This document shows positions 9,062 through 17,262 of a stretch of DNA of 64,000 bases, piece by piece. Below the pieces are notes generated by a model. The model searched no databases. It was not told where the DNA came from and worked only from the letters and a program-made list of their open reading frames with translations. Numbering within the stretch: position 1 is the first letter of the stretch; the number at the start of each line of letters is the position of its first letter. The DNA lies in the NCBI GenBank assembly GCA_036505635.1, contig DASXTC010000053.1, forward strand, positions 150,155 to 214,154. Direction: 5' to 3'. Source of the DNA: DASXTC01 sp036505635 (GTDB taxonomy: Bacteria > Acidobacteriota > Polarisedimenticolia > JACPZX01 > DASXTC01). Position numbers and translations under genes: made by a program.

Positions 9062-9090
9062 AGCATACTCGTGGGCGCCCCGGGAGTCCA
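9062..9090 (-). promoter_or_regulatory. Likely promoter of the SWIB gene with leader hairpin
   Basis: On the minus strand TGGACT (9090-9085) and TATGCT (9067-9062) are 17 bases apart. The transcript would then contain a perfect 7-bp hairpin (GGCGGAG / CTCCGCC, 9036-9053) just ahead of the ribosome site. Confidence 0.4.
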
Positions 9091-9113
9091 GCGTATAGCA
9101 CGCTCCCATGCTG

Positions 9114-9142
9114 TTGACACAGGTTGGACGTCCCGGTAATCT
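9114..9142 (+). promoter_or_regulatory. Sigma-70-type promoter of the outer-membrane operon
   Basis: A perfect TTGACA (9114-9119) and TAATCT (9137-9142) are separated by 17 bases, and the predicted start lies about 40 nt before the DUF481 start codon. Confidence 0.65.
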
Positions 9143-9190
9143 CCCTTTCCAACCGAGATGCCACCTATCCCCGCTATGGAGGTCTGCCCG

Positions 9191-10096
9191 ATGAAGTTGA
9201 TGTCCTCGCCCGCGCTCGCTGTCCGATCGTGGCGGCGGGCCCTCTTTCTCGGCGTCCTGGCGTTGGCCGGAGCCATCCCCGCCTTCGCCCAGCAGGACCC
9301 CAACGAGAGATGGAAGGACTCCGCGGAGATGAGCTACGTGGTCACGGCGGGCAACTCGGACACGCAGACATTCGGCTTCAAGAACAAGCTGTGGCGCGCC
9401 TGGGACAAGAACGCCCTCGAGTTCAACCTGGGAGGCGTGCGGGCCAAGGCGACCACCCGGAGGTTCGCCATCGCCGATGATCCCAACGACCCTCAGAGGA
9501 GCTTCGACATCGAGGAAGAGCGCGATCTCGTGGCCGAGGCCTACTACTTCAACGGCCGGTATGACCGCAAGCTCAGCGATCGCTTCTTCTGGTACGCCGG
9601 AGCCGGGTGGGAGCGCAACCGCTTCGCGGGCCTTCAGAACAGGTACACGGCCGCCGGCGGCGTGGGCAACCTCTGGTTCGACACCGAGAGGGCGAAGTGG
9701 CGCACCGACTACTCGGCCACCTACACCAGGCAGGACGACGTCGTCGTCGACCCGGGCTTCGATGACACCTTCTTCGGCGTGAGGGTCACGTCCAGCTTCA
9801 TGAAGAAGATGGGCGCCTCCACCACATACACGAACGACACCATCCTCGACGAAAACGTCGACGAGACCAAGGACTTCCGCGCCAACATGATCAACGGGTT
9901 GTCGGTCCAGATGTCCACGCATCTCGCGCTGAAGGTGAGCCTCCAGTCTCTTTACGACAACAGGCCCGCCATCCGCGAGCTGGAGACATTCTTCGACGAC
10001 CCGGTCAGGGGCCTGGTTGAGACAAAGAAGCCCGTCATCGACGAGCTCGACAGGCTCGACACAATTTTCACGACGTCGCTGGTCATCAACTTCTGA
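9191..10096 (+). CDS. DUF481 outer-membrane beta-barrel protein (YdiY-like)
   Basis: The start is placed at the ATG at 9191, 8 bases after GGAGG (9178-9182), rather than at an upstream start at 9158. A signal peptide ends near the AFA-QQ junction. The remaining approximately 270 residues are alternating hydrophobic/polar strands rich in aromatic residues and end in VINF, an outer-membrane barrel signature. The pattern matches the DUF481 family, whose E. coli member is described as salt-induced; the substrate is unknown. It is first in an operon with the OmpA gene 35 bases downstream. Confidence 0.8.
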   Translation: MKLMSSPALAVRSWRRALFLGVLALAGAIPAFAQQDPNERWKDSAEMSYVVTAGNSDTQTFGFKNKLWRAWDKNALEFNLGGVRAKATTRRFAIADDPNDPQRSFDIEEERDLVAEAYYFNGRYDRKLSDRFFWYAGAGWERNRFAGLQNRYTAAGGVGNLWFDTERAKWRTDYSATYTRQDDVVVDPGFDDTFFGVRVTSSFMKKMGASTTYTNDTILDENVDETKDFRANMINGLSVQMSTHLALKVSLQSLYDNRPAIRELETFFDDPVRGLVETKKPVIDELDRLDTIFTTSLVINF

Positions 10097-10131
10097 TTCA
10101 TGGGCCGCGCCCATTCCGTACAGGAGAAGCT

Positions 10132-11541
10132 ATGAGAAAGATCGCGCTGGTTCTGGCAGCCGCGCTGCTCGTCGCGGCGGCCCCGGCCTCCGCGGGACAC
10201 GGCGGGAAAGGTGCCTGGGAGCTCGGGCCATACGGGGGATTCAGCTGGCTGGATGACTACGATTTCGTGAAGCCCGACAACAACTGGCTTTACGGCGCGC
10301 GCGTCGGGTACTTCTTCACCCCGGCCTGGAGCCTGGAGCTGTCGTGGCAGCGGCTCAAGACCGAGTCGGACATGAGCTCCGCGCTGTCGAGCTTCGGTCT
10401 GAACGATGACCAGGACGTCCGGTTCACGGCGACCCGGCTCAACATGCTCTACAACTTCCGTGAGGGCTCCTCCTGCCAGCCCTTCGTGACGGCCGGTCTC
10501 GGCAGCGAGACGGCCGACTTCCGCAGGGTCGGGGACACCACCGACCTCGGCGTGAACGTCGGGGGGGGCGCGCGATGGTTCTTCACCGAGCGCTTCGGCC
10601 TCCGCGGGGACGCGCGCTACATCTCGGTGAACGCCGGCGGGGGGATCGGCGAGCGGCAGGGGAACTACGAGGCGACGGTCGGCGTCCTCTGGGCGTTGGG
10701 CGGAGAGCGGGCGCCCGACGCCGACAACGACGGTGTGCCCGACAGCAAGGACAAGTGCCCGGGGACGCCGGTCGGCGCCAAGGTGGACGGGAACGGATGC
10801 CCCGTGGACAGCGACGGTGACGGGGTTTACGACGGCCTCGACAAGTGCGGCGGCACGCCAAAGGGGTGGCCGGTCGACGCGTCGGGATGTCCAAGGGATT
10901 CCGACCTGGACGGCGTGGTGGACGGCGAGGATGCCTGCCCGGATTCCCCAAGGGGCGCGCAGGTGGACGCCCGTGGGTGCACGACGGACGTCGACGGTGA
11001 CGGCGTGTTCGACGGGCTGGACCGTTGCGCCGACACGCCGCGCGGCGCGAAGGTGGATGCCTACGGTTGTCCTCTCGACGAGGACCATGACGGCGTCTTC
11101 GACGGGCTCGATCAGTGCCCCGGGACGCGTCATGGCGCGAAGGTCGACGCGGTGGGTTGCGAGATCATCGAGAAGGCGCCGCCACTCTTCGAGATGGACA
11201 AGAGGACGCTCGTGCTCGAGGGGGTCAACTTCGAGACGAACAAGGCCGAGCTCACGCCCGACTCGGTGGTCGTTCTCGAGAAGGTCGCGCGATCGCTGAA
11301 GGACTGGCCCGAGGTGAGGGTGGAGGTCGGCGGCCACACCGACAGCAGCGGTGCCTCCGGTTACAACATGGATCTCTCCCGGCGGCGCGCCGAGGCGGTC
11401 AAGGCCTACCTGGAGGCCAAGGGGATCGACGCCTCCCGCCTGACGGCGAAAGGGTACGGCGAGAGCAGGCCGACCGCCGACAACAAGACCGCCGCGGGCA
11501 AGGCGAAGAACCGCCGGGTGGAGCTGACGAAGCTGGACTGA
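10132..11541 (+). CDS. OmpA family protein: barrel, TSP3 repeats, peptidoglycan-binding domain
   Basis: This 469-residue protein has a signal peptide (1-22), an eight-strand OmpA-like barrel (about 25-195), and five to six thrombospondin type 3 repeats with DxDxDGxxD calcium loops (about 196-345). The C-terminal OmpA domain follows, with NFETNKAEL, GGHTDSSG and SRRRAEAV motifs that bind diaminopimelate in peptidoglycan. It should link the outer membrane to the cell wall, with a calcium-stiffened linker of F-type porin style. A GGAGAAG site precedes the ATG. It is cotranscribed with the DUF481 gene. Confidence 0.92.
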   Translation: MRKIALVLAAALLVAAAPASAGHGGKGAWELGPYGGFSWLDDYDFVKPDNNWLYGARVGYFFTPAWSLELSWQRLKTESDMSSALSSFGLNDDQDVRFTATRLNMLYNFREGSSCQPFVTAGLGSETADFRRVGDTTDLGVNVGGGARWFFTERFGLRGDARYISVNAGGGIGERQGNYEATVGVLWALGGERAPDADNDGVPDSKDKCPGTPVGAKVDGNGCPVDSDGDGVYDGLDKCGGTPKGWPVDASGCPRDSDLDGVVDGEDACPDSPRGAQVDARGCTTDVDGDGVFDGLDRCADTPRGAKVDAYGCPLDEDHDGVFDGLDQCPGTRHGAKVDAVGCEIIEKAPPLFEMDKRTLVLEGVNFETNKAELTPDSVVVLEKVARSLKDWPEVRVEVGGHTDSSGASGYNMDLSRRRAEAVKAYLEAKGIDASRLTAKGYGESRPTADNKTAAGKAKNRRVELTKLD

Positions 11542-11582
11542 CGCAGGGCTGGCGAAGCCCGGTGGGATGGATACAATGATAG

Positions 11583-11614
11583 CGGTGGCCGCGGCCGGCT
11601 GGCCGCGGCCACCG
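11583..11614. repeat. Perfect 14-bp inverted repeat between the two OmpA genes
   Basis: CGGTGGCCGCGGCC (11583-11596) and its exact reverse complement (11601-11614) flank a GGCT loop. No T tract follows on either side. It lies in the untranslated region 60 bases before the second OmpA start. It could be a processing or stability hairpin, or a protein site. Confidence 0.7.
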
Positions 11615-11673
11615 TGGCTCGAACCAGAGGAGAGGCTGCCCCGCATCAAACCGAAGAGGAGAAGGAGGCGCAC

Positions 11674-12555
11674 ATGCGCGGAAGGTTCGCGATGTTGGTC
11701 GCCGTCCTGCTCCTGGCGGGGACATCGATCTTCGCCTGGGGTGTGGACAGCGACAAGGACGGCGTCAGAGACAAGAAGGACCAGTGCCCGCAGACCCCGA
11801 TCTCGGCACGGATCGACGAGACCGGTTGCCCCGTCGATTCGGACCTCGACGGGATTCCCGACGGCATCGACCATTGCTCGAAGACACAGCAGGGCTGGCC
11901 GGTGGACGCGTGGGGCTGCCCAAGCGACACCGACAAGGATGGCGTGGTGGACGGTCAGGACTCCTGCGCGGATACGCCATCCGGCGCGAGGGTCGACTAT
12001 GCCGGCTGCCCCTCGGACTCCGATTCAGACAGGGTGCTCGACGGGCTCGATCGATGCGACGGCACGATGCCGGGATACTCGGTGGACGGCTATGGCTGTC
12101 CCGTCGATACCGACCACGATGGCGTGAACGACGCGCTCGACCAGTGCGCTGGCACGAGGCCGCGAGTGACGGTGGATGCCGGTGGCTGCCAGGTGAAGAG
12201 CTCGCCCCTGTTCCAGCCCGGAGTGGACAAATTGCGCCTGGAAGGGTTGACCTTCGGGAAGAATGAGGTCGTGCTGCCTCCCGAGTCCGGGACCATCCTC
12301 ATGAGCACCGCCGCTTCGCTGAAGGACTGGCCCGACACCCGCATGGAGATCGGGGTCCATACCGATCGCGCCGGCAGCGCCGCCACGAACCTGGAGCTGT
12401 CGCAACGGCGGGCCGAGTACGTGAAGAACTACCTCGTCGGGTTAGGAATCGACGAGGCCCGTCTGACGGCGAAGGGGTACGGAGAAAAGGGCCCCGTCAA
12501 CGAGAGATTCATCGAGCTGTCCAGGCTCGAAGAGTCCGTAGTCCAGAACCGCTGA
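11674..12555 (+). CDS. OmpA family protein lacking a barrel: TSP3 repeats plus OmpA domain
   Basis: The start is placed at the ATG at 11674, preceded by GGAGG (11664-11668) and opening into a signal peptide; an upstream start at 11614 is rejected. The mature protein goes straight into five TSP3 repeats and then an OmpA-type peptidoglycan-binding domain (about 170-293) with VHTDRAG and SQRRAEYV. It is a shorter paralogue of the preceding gene without a membrane barrel, so it is probably periplasmic or attached by partners. The usual NRRVE end of the OmpA domain is altered to NERFIE. A terminator follows. Confidence 0.88.
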   Translation: MRGRFAMLVAVLLLAGTSIFAWGVDSDKDGVRDKKDQCPQTPISARIDETGCPVDSDLDGIPDGIDHCSKTQQGWPVDAWGCPSDTDKDGVVDGQDSCADTPSGARVDYAGCPSDSDSDRVLDGLDRCDGTMPGYSVDGYGCPVDTDHDGVNDALDQCAGTRPRVTVDAGGCQVKSSPLFQPGVDKLRLEGLTFGKNEVVLPPESGTILMSTAASLKDWPDTRMEIGVHTDRAGSAATNLELSQRRAEYVKNYLVGLGIDEARLTAKGYGEKGPVNERFIELSRLEESVVQNR

Positions 12556-12565
12556 AGATCTCGAC

Positions 12566-12599
12566 GTCCCCGGGAGAGCCCCTCCCGGGGACTTCTTTC
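12566..12599 (+). terminator. Intrinsic terminator after the OmpA operon
   Basis: GTCCCCGGGAG (12566-12576) pairs with CTCCCGGGGAC (12582-12592), followed by a T-rich tail, 10 bases after the stop codon. Confidence 0.75.
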
Positions 12600-12619
12600 A
12601 AGCGCCTCCCCGGAGGACT

Positions 12620-13993
12620 TCACTCCGTTTTCTCTCCCTCCAGCGCTTCCGCCGGATCGATAGCCCGCAGATCCGACTCGCGCATCCAGAGCTCCGTCCT
12701 TTCGTCACGTTCCTCGACCTTCAGCCACGTTTCTCCCAGGTACCAGGCCGCCCCTACCACCCTGACGAGCGTCTCCGCGTCGATCCGGCGGCGGACGCCA
12801 CCGTTGCGGGTGGCAGGAGCGTTCTCCCACGCGAGGGCCCGGCTGCCATCCGCGGTGGTGGTCACCAGCCGGGCATCGGCGTTGAAGCGCTCGTACTTGG
12901 TCCAGCCCACCTCCAATGAACAGGTCGATAGGCCGCGCCGCTCTCCCGTCAGGTGCCGATCCTCGATGGTCGCGCACATCTCCGCCAGACGTCTCCCGTC
13001 ATCATCTTCGAGCTCTCCGGTAGCAAGAAGCCTGTGGCAGACGTCCTCCGTGTCGATCCCCTCCATCCAGACCAGAGACTCGAACGTGCTCTCATCCGGA
13101 CGCCTCGCGAGGAAGGCGAGCACCCGACCCGCCGATGGGCCGATCCCCAGGGCGACGAGCGCCGCGGCGGCGGCTGCGCCGATCCCGCGGTCGGGATCCT
13201 CCAGGAGATCCATGAGGAGATCGCCACTGCCGGTGGATCCGACCCCGGCCAAAGCCCGGGCGGACGCCAGCCGGACCGGCGGATAGGAGGATCGGGCTGC
13301 CTTCTCGAGCGCCCTGGCGGCCGACGGGTCGCCGATCGGCCCCAGCGCCGTCGCCGGAGAGTCCTCCCCCACCAGAGTTTCACTCTCCAGAACGCGAATC
13401 AGCGCCCCCATACTTCGCCGGTCAGGTCTTGCCGCGAGCGCGGCGACGGCGGCGGCCTGAACGTCCCGCACGGGGTCTCCCAGCGCCTCGATCAGAAGAT
13501 CCAGCGAGTCGACACCGCTTCCTTCCGCGAGGGTTTCGATGATCTCCTTGCGCACCCACCAGAGCTCTTCGTCAGGATAGGCGGCCACCAGCGCCGACTC
13601 GATGTCGGACGTGATCTCCTCTTCCGCGAATTCGATCGCGATGGCACGCAGGGTGGGATCCGGGTCGTGGAGCGCTTCCAGGATGATGGGATAGTCCTCC
13701 TCCTCGTCATGCTCGATCAGCGCCAGCAGCAGGTAGTAGCGGACCCACGGCTCACTCTCCTTCGCCAGCCACTCCCGCACCTGACCAGCGGCATCGTCCT
13801 CGAAGTATGACTCGCGCATCAGGTCGAGGGCCGCAGCAACCCTCTCAGCCACCTCGGGGTTTCTCCGGTCCTGCGCCATCTCCAGCAACTCGGTGCTCGG
13901 ATCCTCCTCGTCGTTCGGCGACGTCCCTTCCGCCGGGACCAGGCAAGCAGCCACCAGGCTCGCCAGAACACAGGCTCGTATAGGCCGGTTCAT
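12620..13993 (-). CDS. Exported HEAT-repeat protein
   Basis: The start is set at the ATG at 13993, which opens into a short signal peptide ending ...AACLVPAEG; AACL could be a lipobox. The frame extends upstream to 14230, but that part translates a repeat element and is rejected. Residues 40-340 are a run of HEAT/armadillo-like helical repeats (motifs such as DPDPTLRAIAIEFA and DPVRDVQAAAVAALA) that would form a superhelical scaffold. The C-terminal 110 residues are a separate domain of unknown kind containing several tryptophans and a WYLGETWLKV segment. No enzymatic motif is visible. Role unknown. Confidence 0.7.
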   Translation of the reverse strand: MNRPIRACVLASLVAACLVPAEGTSPNDEEDPSTELLEMAQDRRNPEVAERVAAALDLMRESYFEDDAAGQVREWLAKESEPWVRYYLLLALIEHDEEEDYPIILEALHDPDPTLRAIAIEFAEEEITSDIESALVAAYPDEELWWVRKEIIETLAEGSGVDSLDLLIEALGDPVRDVQAAAVAALAARPDRRSMGALIRVLESETLVGEDSPATALGPIGDPSAARALEKAARSSYPPVRLASARALAGVGSTGSGDLLMDLLEDPDRGIGAAAAAALVALGIGPSAGRVLAFLARRPDESTFESLVWMEGIDTEDVCHRLLATGELEDDDGRRLAEMCATIEDRHLTGERRGLSTCSLEVGWTKYERFNADARLVTTTADGSRALAWENAPATRNGGVRRRIDAETLVRVVGAAWYLGETWLKVEERDERTELWMRESDLRAIDPAEALEGEKTE

Positions 13994-14079
13994 GGAATGG
14001 CTCTCCCTGTATACGGGTGCCGTCGACCTGATAGACACCGCGGCCACGCACCAGGTAGCCGGTTCGTTTATCCGCGCGC

Positions 14080-14100
14080 GTGCCTGAGGGAGGGTCACCT
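14080..14100 (+). repeat. Partial copy (3' end) of the 124-bp repeat
   Basis: The sequence from 14080 to 14100 repeats the last part of the 124-bp element, GTGCCTGAGGGAGGGTCACC, without the rest. It looks like a remnant of another copy upstream of the tandem pair. The stretch 13994-14681 contains no credible gene, only these repeats and the ftsZ terminator. Confidence 0.7.
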
Positions 14101-14147
14101 CGACGTGACGCGGCACCATCAACGACGTCGTGCGGGATCGGAGACGA

Positions 14148-14271
14148 GGTGATCCTCCCGATGGCCCTCGCGCAGCGAGGCGTTGCCCTCGCCGGGCGAG
14201 GGCGCCGAGCGAGCGCGGAGCCGCGCGCATCCCCGGGGGATGCGCGACGGCGTGCCTGAGGGAGGGTCACC
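14148..14271 (+). repeat. 124-bp multi-hairpin repeat, copy 1
   Basis: The ends are GGTGATCCTCCC and GGGAGGGTCACC, near-perfect inverted repeats. Inside are three further hairpins: CCTCGC/GCGAGG, GCCCTCGC/GCGAGGGC and GCGCATCC/GGATGCGC. The whole can fold as a closed stem with three arms. Open frames across it are repeat-derived and judged non-coding. Confidence 0.85.
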
Positions 14272-14352
14272 TGGTCGCACCACGCAGGACACAAGGAGAT
14301 GCCCCGCATTACGCAGCCAGTCAATCCGCAGAAGACCCCCGACACGACTCGC

Positions 14353-14556
14353 CGTGACGCGGCACCATCAACGACGTCGTGCGGGATCGGAGACGAGGTG
14401 ATCCTCCCGATGGCCCTCGCGCAGCGAGGCGATGCCCTCGCCGGGCGAGGGCGCCGAGCGAGCGCGGAGCCGCGCGCATCCCCGGGGGATGCGCGACGGC
14501 GTGCCTGAGGGAGGGTCACCTCGTCGCCCCCCGCTGGACACAAGGAGATGCCCCGC
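14353..14556 (+). repeat. Second unit of a 249-bp tandem duplication
   Basis: The segment 14104-14271, containing the repeat, recurs at 14353-14520 with a single mismatch. A further stretch before and after position 14300 (ACACAAGGAGATGCCCCGC) recurs at the same 249-base offset, so a whole block was duplicated in tandem and the spacer then diverged. Confidence 0.8.
14397..14520 (+). repeat. 124-bp multi-hairpin repeat, copy 2
   Basis: It is identical to copy 1 except for one base. Its flanks GACGA (14392-14396) and TCGTC (14521-14525) extend the closing stem by five more base pairs. Confidence 0.85.
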
Positions 14557-14568
14557 GCCACGCAGCAC

Positions 14569-14608
14569 AAAAAACCCCGGAGGGCCCTGAGGCCGCCCGG
14601 GGTCTTTT
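14569..14608 (-). terminator. Intrinsic terminator of the division cluster (after ftsZ)
   Basis: ACCCCGG (14574-14580) and CCGGGGT (14597-14603) form a stem with a run of six T downstream on the minus strand, about 75 bases after the ftsZ stop. A shorter T run on the plus side may let it work in both directions. Confidence 0.75.
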
Positions 14609-14681
14609 GTGACGAGGAAGCGCAGGCCGCGTGCGAGGAGTTTCGTGCCCCCGGCGGGCGGCGCGCCGGCGGGCTCGGAGG

Positions 14682-15941
14682 TCAGTCCATCTGCCGCCTC
14701 AGGAAGGTGGGTACATCGAGGTCGTCCTTGAGGTTGGTGAAGTTGGGGCCATAGCCTCCCTCATCGGGACTGGGGGCCGCGTTGCGGCCCACCTGTCCCT
14801 TGCGTAGAAACGGAGTTCTGGGTTCTCCTGCCGCCGCGGCGGACTGGGCCGCCGCCTCGGCGCCGCCCCCTGCAACCGGGCGCGCGTGCAGCCCCTGGCG
14901 CCTGGGTGCCGCCATACGGGCCGCGTCCTCCTTGCCGCGCGACTCGCGGAAGCCGGTGGCGATCACGGTCACCTTGATCGCATCTCCCATCTTCTCGTCG
15001 ATCACGGTGCCGAAGATGATGTTGGCCTCCTCGTGCGCCGCCTCGTGCACGAGGTTGGACGCTTCGGCCACTTCGTACAGGGTCATCGTCGGACCGCCGG
15101 TGATGTTGATCAGCACGCCGCGCGCACCATCGATGCTCGCATCCTCCAGCAGGGGCGAGTTGATGGCCCTCTGGGCCGCCTCCACCGCGCGGGATTCGCC
15201 GGTGGCGATCCCGGTCCCCATCAGCGCCATCCCCATGCCGCTCATGATCGTCTTGACGTCGGCGAAGTCGAGGTTGATCTCGCCGGGGATCGTGATCAGG
15301 TCCGAGATCCCCTGCACGGCCTGCCTCAGCACGTCGTCGGCGATGAGGAACGCCGCCTGGAGCGACGTGTTGCGGTCCACGGTGCTCAGCAGCCTCTCGT
15401 TGGGAATGCAGATTACCGTGTCGACGCACTCGCGCAGCTCGCGCAGACCCATCTCGGCCTGCTCGCGGCGCTTGCGTCCCTCGAAGTTGAACGGCTTCGT
15501 GACCACGGCCACGACCAGCGCTCCCAGCTCGGAGGCGAGGTTCGCCACGATGGGAGTGGCCCCGGTCCCCGTGCCGCCCCCCAGCCCGGTGGTTATGAAG
15601 ACCATGTCGGAGCCGTGCAGCGCCTCGAGCAGCTTCTCGGTGTCCTCGAGCGCCGCCTGCCGGCCGACCTCGGGATTGGACCCCGCCCCGAGCCCCTTGG
15701 TGAGCTTGTTGCCGATCTGCACCTTGACCGGCGCCTTGGCGCTCTTGAGGGCCTGGCAGTCCGTGTTGGCCACCATGAAGTCCACACCCGTCATCTTCGA
15801 CATGATCATCCGGTTGACCGCGTTGGAACCCCCGCCGCCCACACCGATGACCTTGATGCGCGCCCCTTGCACCGGGTCGTCATCGAAGCTCAGCTTGATC
15901 TTCTTGCCAGTGCCATCGCCTTTGTCTTCCATCCTGATCAT
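14682..15941 (-). CDS. ftsZ: Cell division protein FtsZ
   Basis: FtsZ is a tubulin-like GTPase that forms the cytokinetic ring at midcell. This 419-residue protein has the GGGTGTG tubulin signature, the T7-type NLDFADV segment, and the usual globular core to about residue 330. A variable linker and a conserved C-terminal peptide (LDVPTFLRRQ) that binds FtsA and other membrane tethers complete it. It is last in the dcw cluster, 70 bases after ftsA, and is followed by a terminator. The linker is rich in Ala, Gly and Arg and is the least conserved part. Confidence 0.98.
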   Translation of the reverse strand: MIRMEDKGDGTGKKIKLSFDDDPVQGARIKVIGVGGGGSNAVNRMIMSKMTGVDFMVANTDCQALKSAKAPVKVQIGNKLTKGLGAGSNPEVGRQAALEDTEKLLEALHGSDMVFITTGLGGGTGTGATPIVANLASELGALVVAVVTKPFNFEGRKRREQAEMGLRELRECVDTVICIPNERLLSTVDRNTSLQAAFLIADDVLRQAVQGISDLITIPGEINLDFADVKTIMSGMGMALMGTGIATGESRAVEAAQRAINSPLLEDASIDGARGVLINITGGPTMTLYEVAEASNLVHEAAHEEANIIFGTVIDEKMGDAIKVTVIATGFRESRGKEDAARMAAPRRQGLHARPVAGGGAEAAAQSAAAAGEPRTPFLRKGQVGRNAAPSPDEGGYGPNFTNLKDDLDVPTFLRRQMD

Positions 15942-16011
15942 TTCATCCCCCGATCTTTCGGTTGGGCATCCACCGACCTCCGCGGGCGTGCGGGTTGTCG
16001 CCCTGCGAATC

Positions 16012-17262
16012 TCACAACAGGATTGAGAACAGTTCGCTGAACCATGACTTCATCTTCACGCCCACCTTTCCCAGCAGATAGGTGGGCACGCTCAACTTCT
16101 CCAATTGCGCCGGTGAGGCGGCCCCGTACATCGCGAGACCCACCACCGTGGAGTAGATCGGGCTCGCGATTCCATCCGTGAGCCCCCCGACGCCCATCGG
16201 CGCCCCGCGCCGCACGGGAAGGTCGAAGACCTGCTCGGCGATCTCGGGGACCCCCTCGAGGATCGCCCCGCCGCCCGTCACCACGATGCCGGACGTCAGG
16301 CTGCTCTCGTAGCCGGCGCGCACGATCTCATCCTGCAACAGGTTGAAGATCTCCTCGGTGCGCGGTTGGAGGATCTCGCACAGGATGTGACGAAGCAGCA
16401 CGCGCGGCTTGCGCCCGCCGAAGCTGGGCACCTCGATGGTCTGCTCGTCGTCCACCATGCCGGCCAGGGCGCAGCCGTACTTGACCTTGATCCGCTCGGC
16501 CTCCGGGTTGGGCGTGCGCAGACCCACCGCGATGTCGTTGGTGAAGTGCTCGCCGCCGGTGGGCAGGACCGCCGTATGGCAGATCGCCCCGCGCTTGAAG
16601 ATCGCCAGGTCGGTGGTGCCGCCACCGATGTCCACGAGCGCGACGCCCAGCTCCTTCTCGTCGGCCGTCAGCACGGCGTCGGCCGCCGCGAGCTGCTCGA
16701 GCACCGGCTCGGCCACCTCGACGCCGGCGCGATTGACGCAGTTGGTGATGTTGGTGATCGTGGAGATCGCTCCCGTGACGATGTGGACGTTCGCCTCGAG
16801 TCTCGAACCGTTCATGCCGATCGGGTCGCGGATGCCGTCCTGGTCGTCGAGGATGAAATCCTGGGGCACGGAGTGGAAGATGGCGCGGTCGGCCGGGAGC
16901 TGGACGGCGCGCGCCGACTCGATGACGCGGTCGACGTCCATGTGGGTGACTTCCCGATCCCTGCCCGGGATCGCGATCACGCCCCGGCTGTTGAACCCTT
17001 TGATGTGCCCGCCGGCCACGCCCACGAACGCGCGCTCCACGCCGACGCCGGCCATCAGCTCGGCCTCCTCCACCGCCGACTTGAGCGCCTCGACCGTCTG
17101 ATCCACATTGACGACCACCCCCTTGCGCAGCCCGCGCGAGGTCGAGCAGCCGATCCCGACGATGTCGAGGCCTCCGTCGTCCTTCTTTTCGGCGATGATG
17201 CAGCAGATCTTGGTCGTGCCGATGTCGAGACCGACGACGAACCGGTCGTTCCTCCGAGCCAT
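16012..17262 (-). CDS. ftsA: Cell division protein FtsA
   Basis: FtsA is an actin-fold ATPase that tethers FtsZ to the inner membrane. In 416 residues it shows the phosphate-1 loop (VGLDIGTTKI), the VDIGGGTTD phosphate-2 loop, the adenosine motif near VVTGGGA, and a C-terminal amphipathic helix (MKSWFSELFSILL) that serves as membrane anchor. Its ATG overlaps the ftsQ stop by one base (TAATG), implying translational coupling. Confidence 0.97.
   Translation of the reverse strand: MARRNDRFVVGLDIGTTKICCIIAEKKDDGGLDIVGIGCSTSRGLRKGVVVNVDQTVEALKSAVEEAELMAGVGVERAFVGVAGGHIKGFNSRGVIAIPGRDREVTHMDVDRVIESARAVQLPADRAIFHSVPQDFILDDQDGIRDPIGMNGSRLEANVHIVTGAISTITNITNCVNRAGVEVAEPVLEQLAAADAVLTADEKELGVALVDIGGGTTDLAIFKRGAICHTAVLPTGGEHFTNDIAVGLRTPNPEAERIKVKYGCALAGMVDDEQTIEVPSFGGRKPRVLLRHILCEILQPRTEEIFNLLQDEIVRAGYESSLTSGIVVTGGGAILEGVPEIAEQVFDLPVRRGAPMGVGGLTDGIASPIYSTVVGLAMYGAASPAQLEKLSVPTYLLGKVGVKMKSWFSELFSILL

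Noticed and set aside
9952..11874. A 640-codon minus-strand frame opposite the OmpA genes
   Set aside because: The plus-strand genes have clear domains, signal peptides and ribosome sites; the antisense product has biased, meaningless composition.
14104..14556. Direct repeats considered as a CRISPR array
   Set aside because: The units are too long, only two in tandem, and the conserved part is a multi-hairpin element rather than short repeats with unique spacers.
14130..14612. Open frames of 66-78 codons across the repeat region, recurring at 51033-51200
   Set aside because: They translate the 124-bp hairpin repeat itself; the same peptide appears wherever the repeat lies, with no ribosome site or family match.
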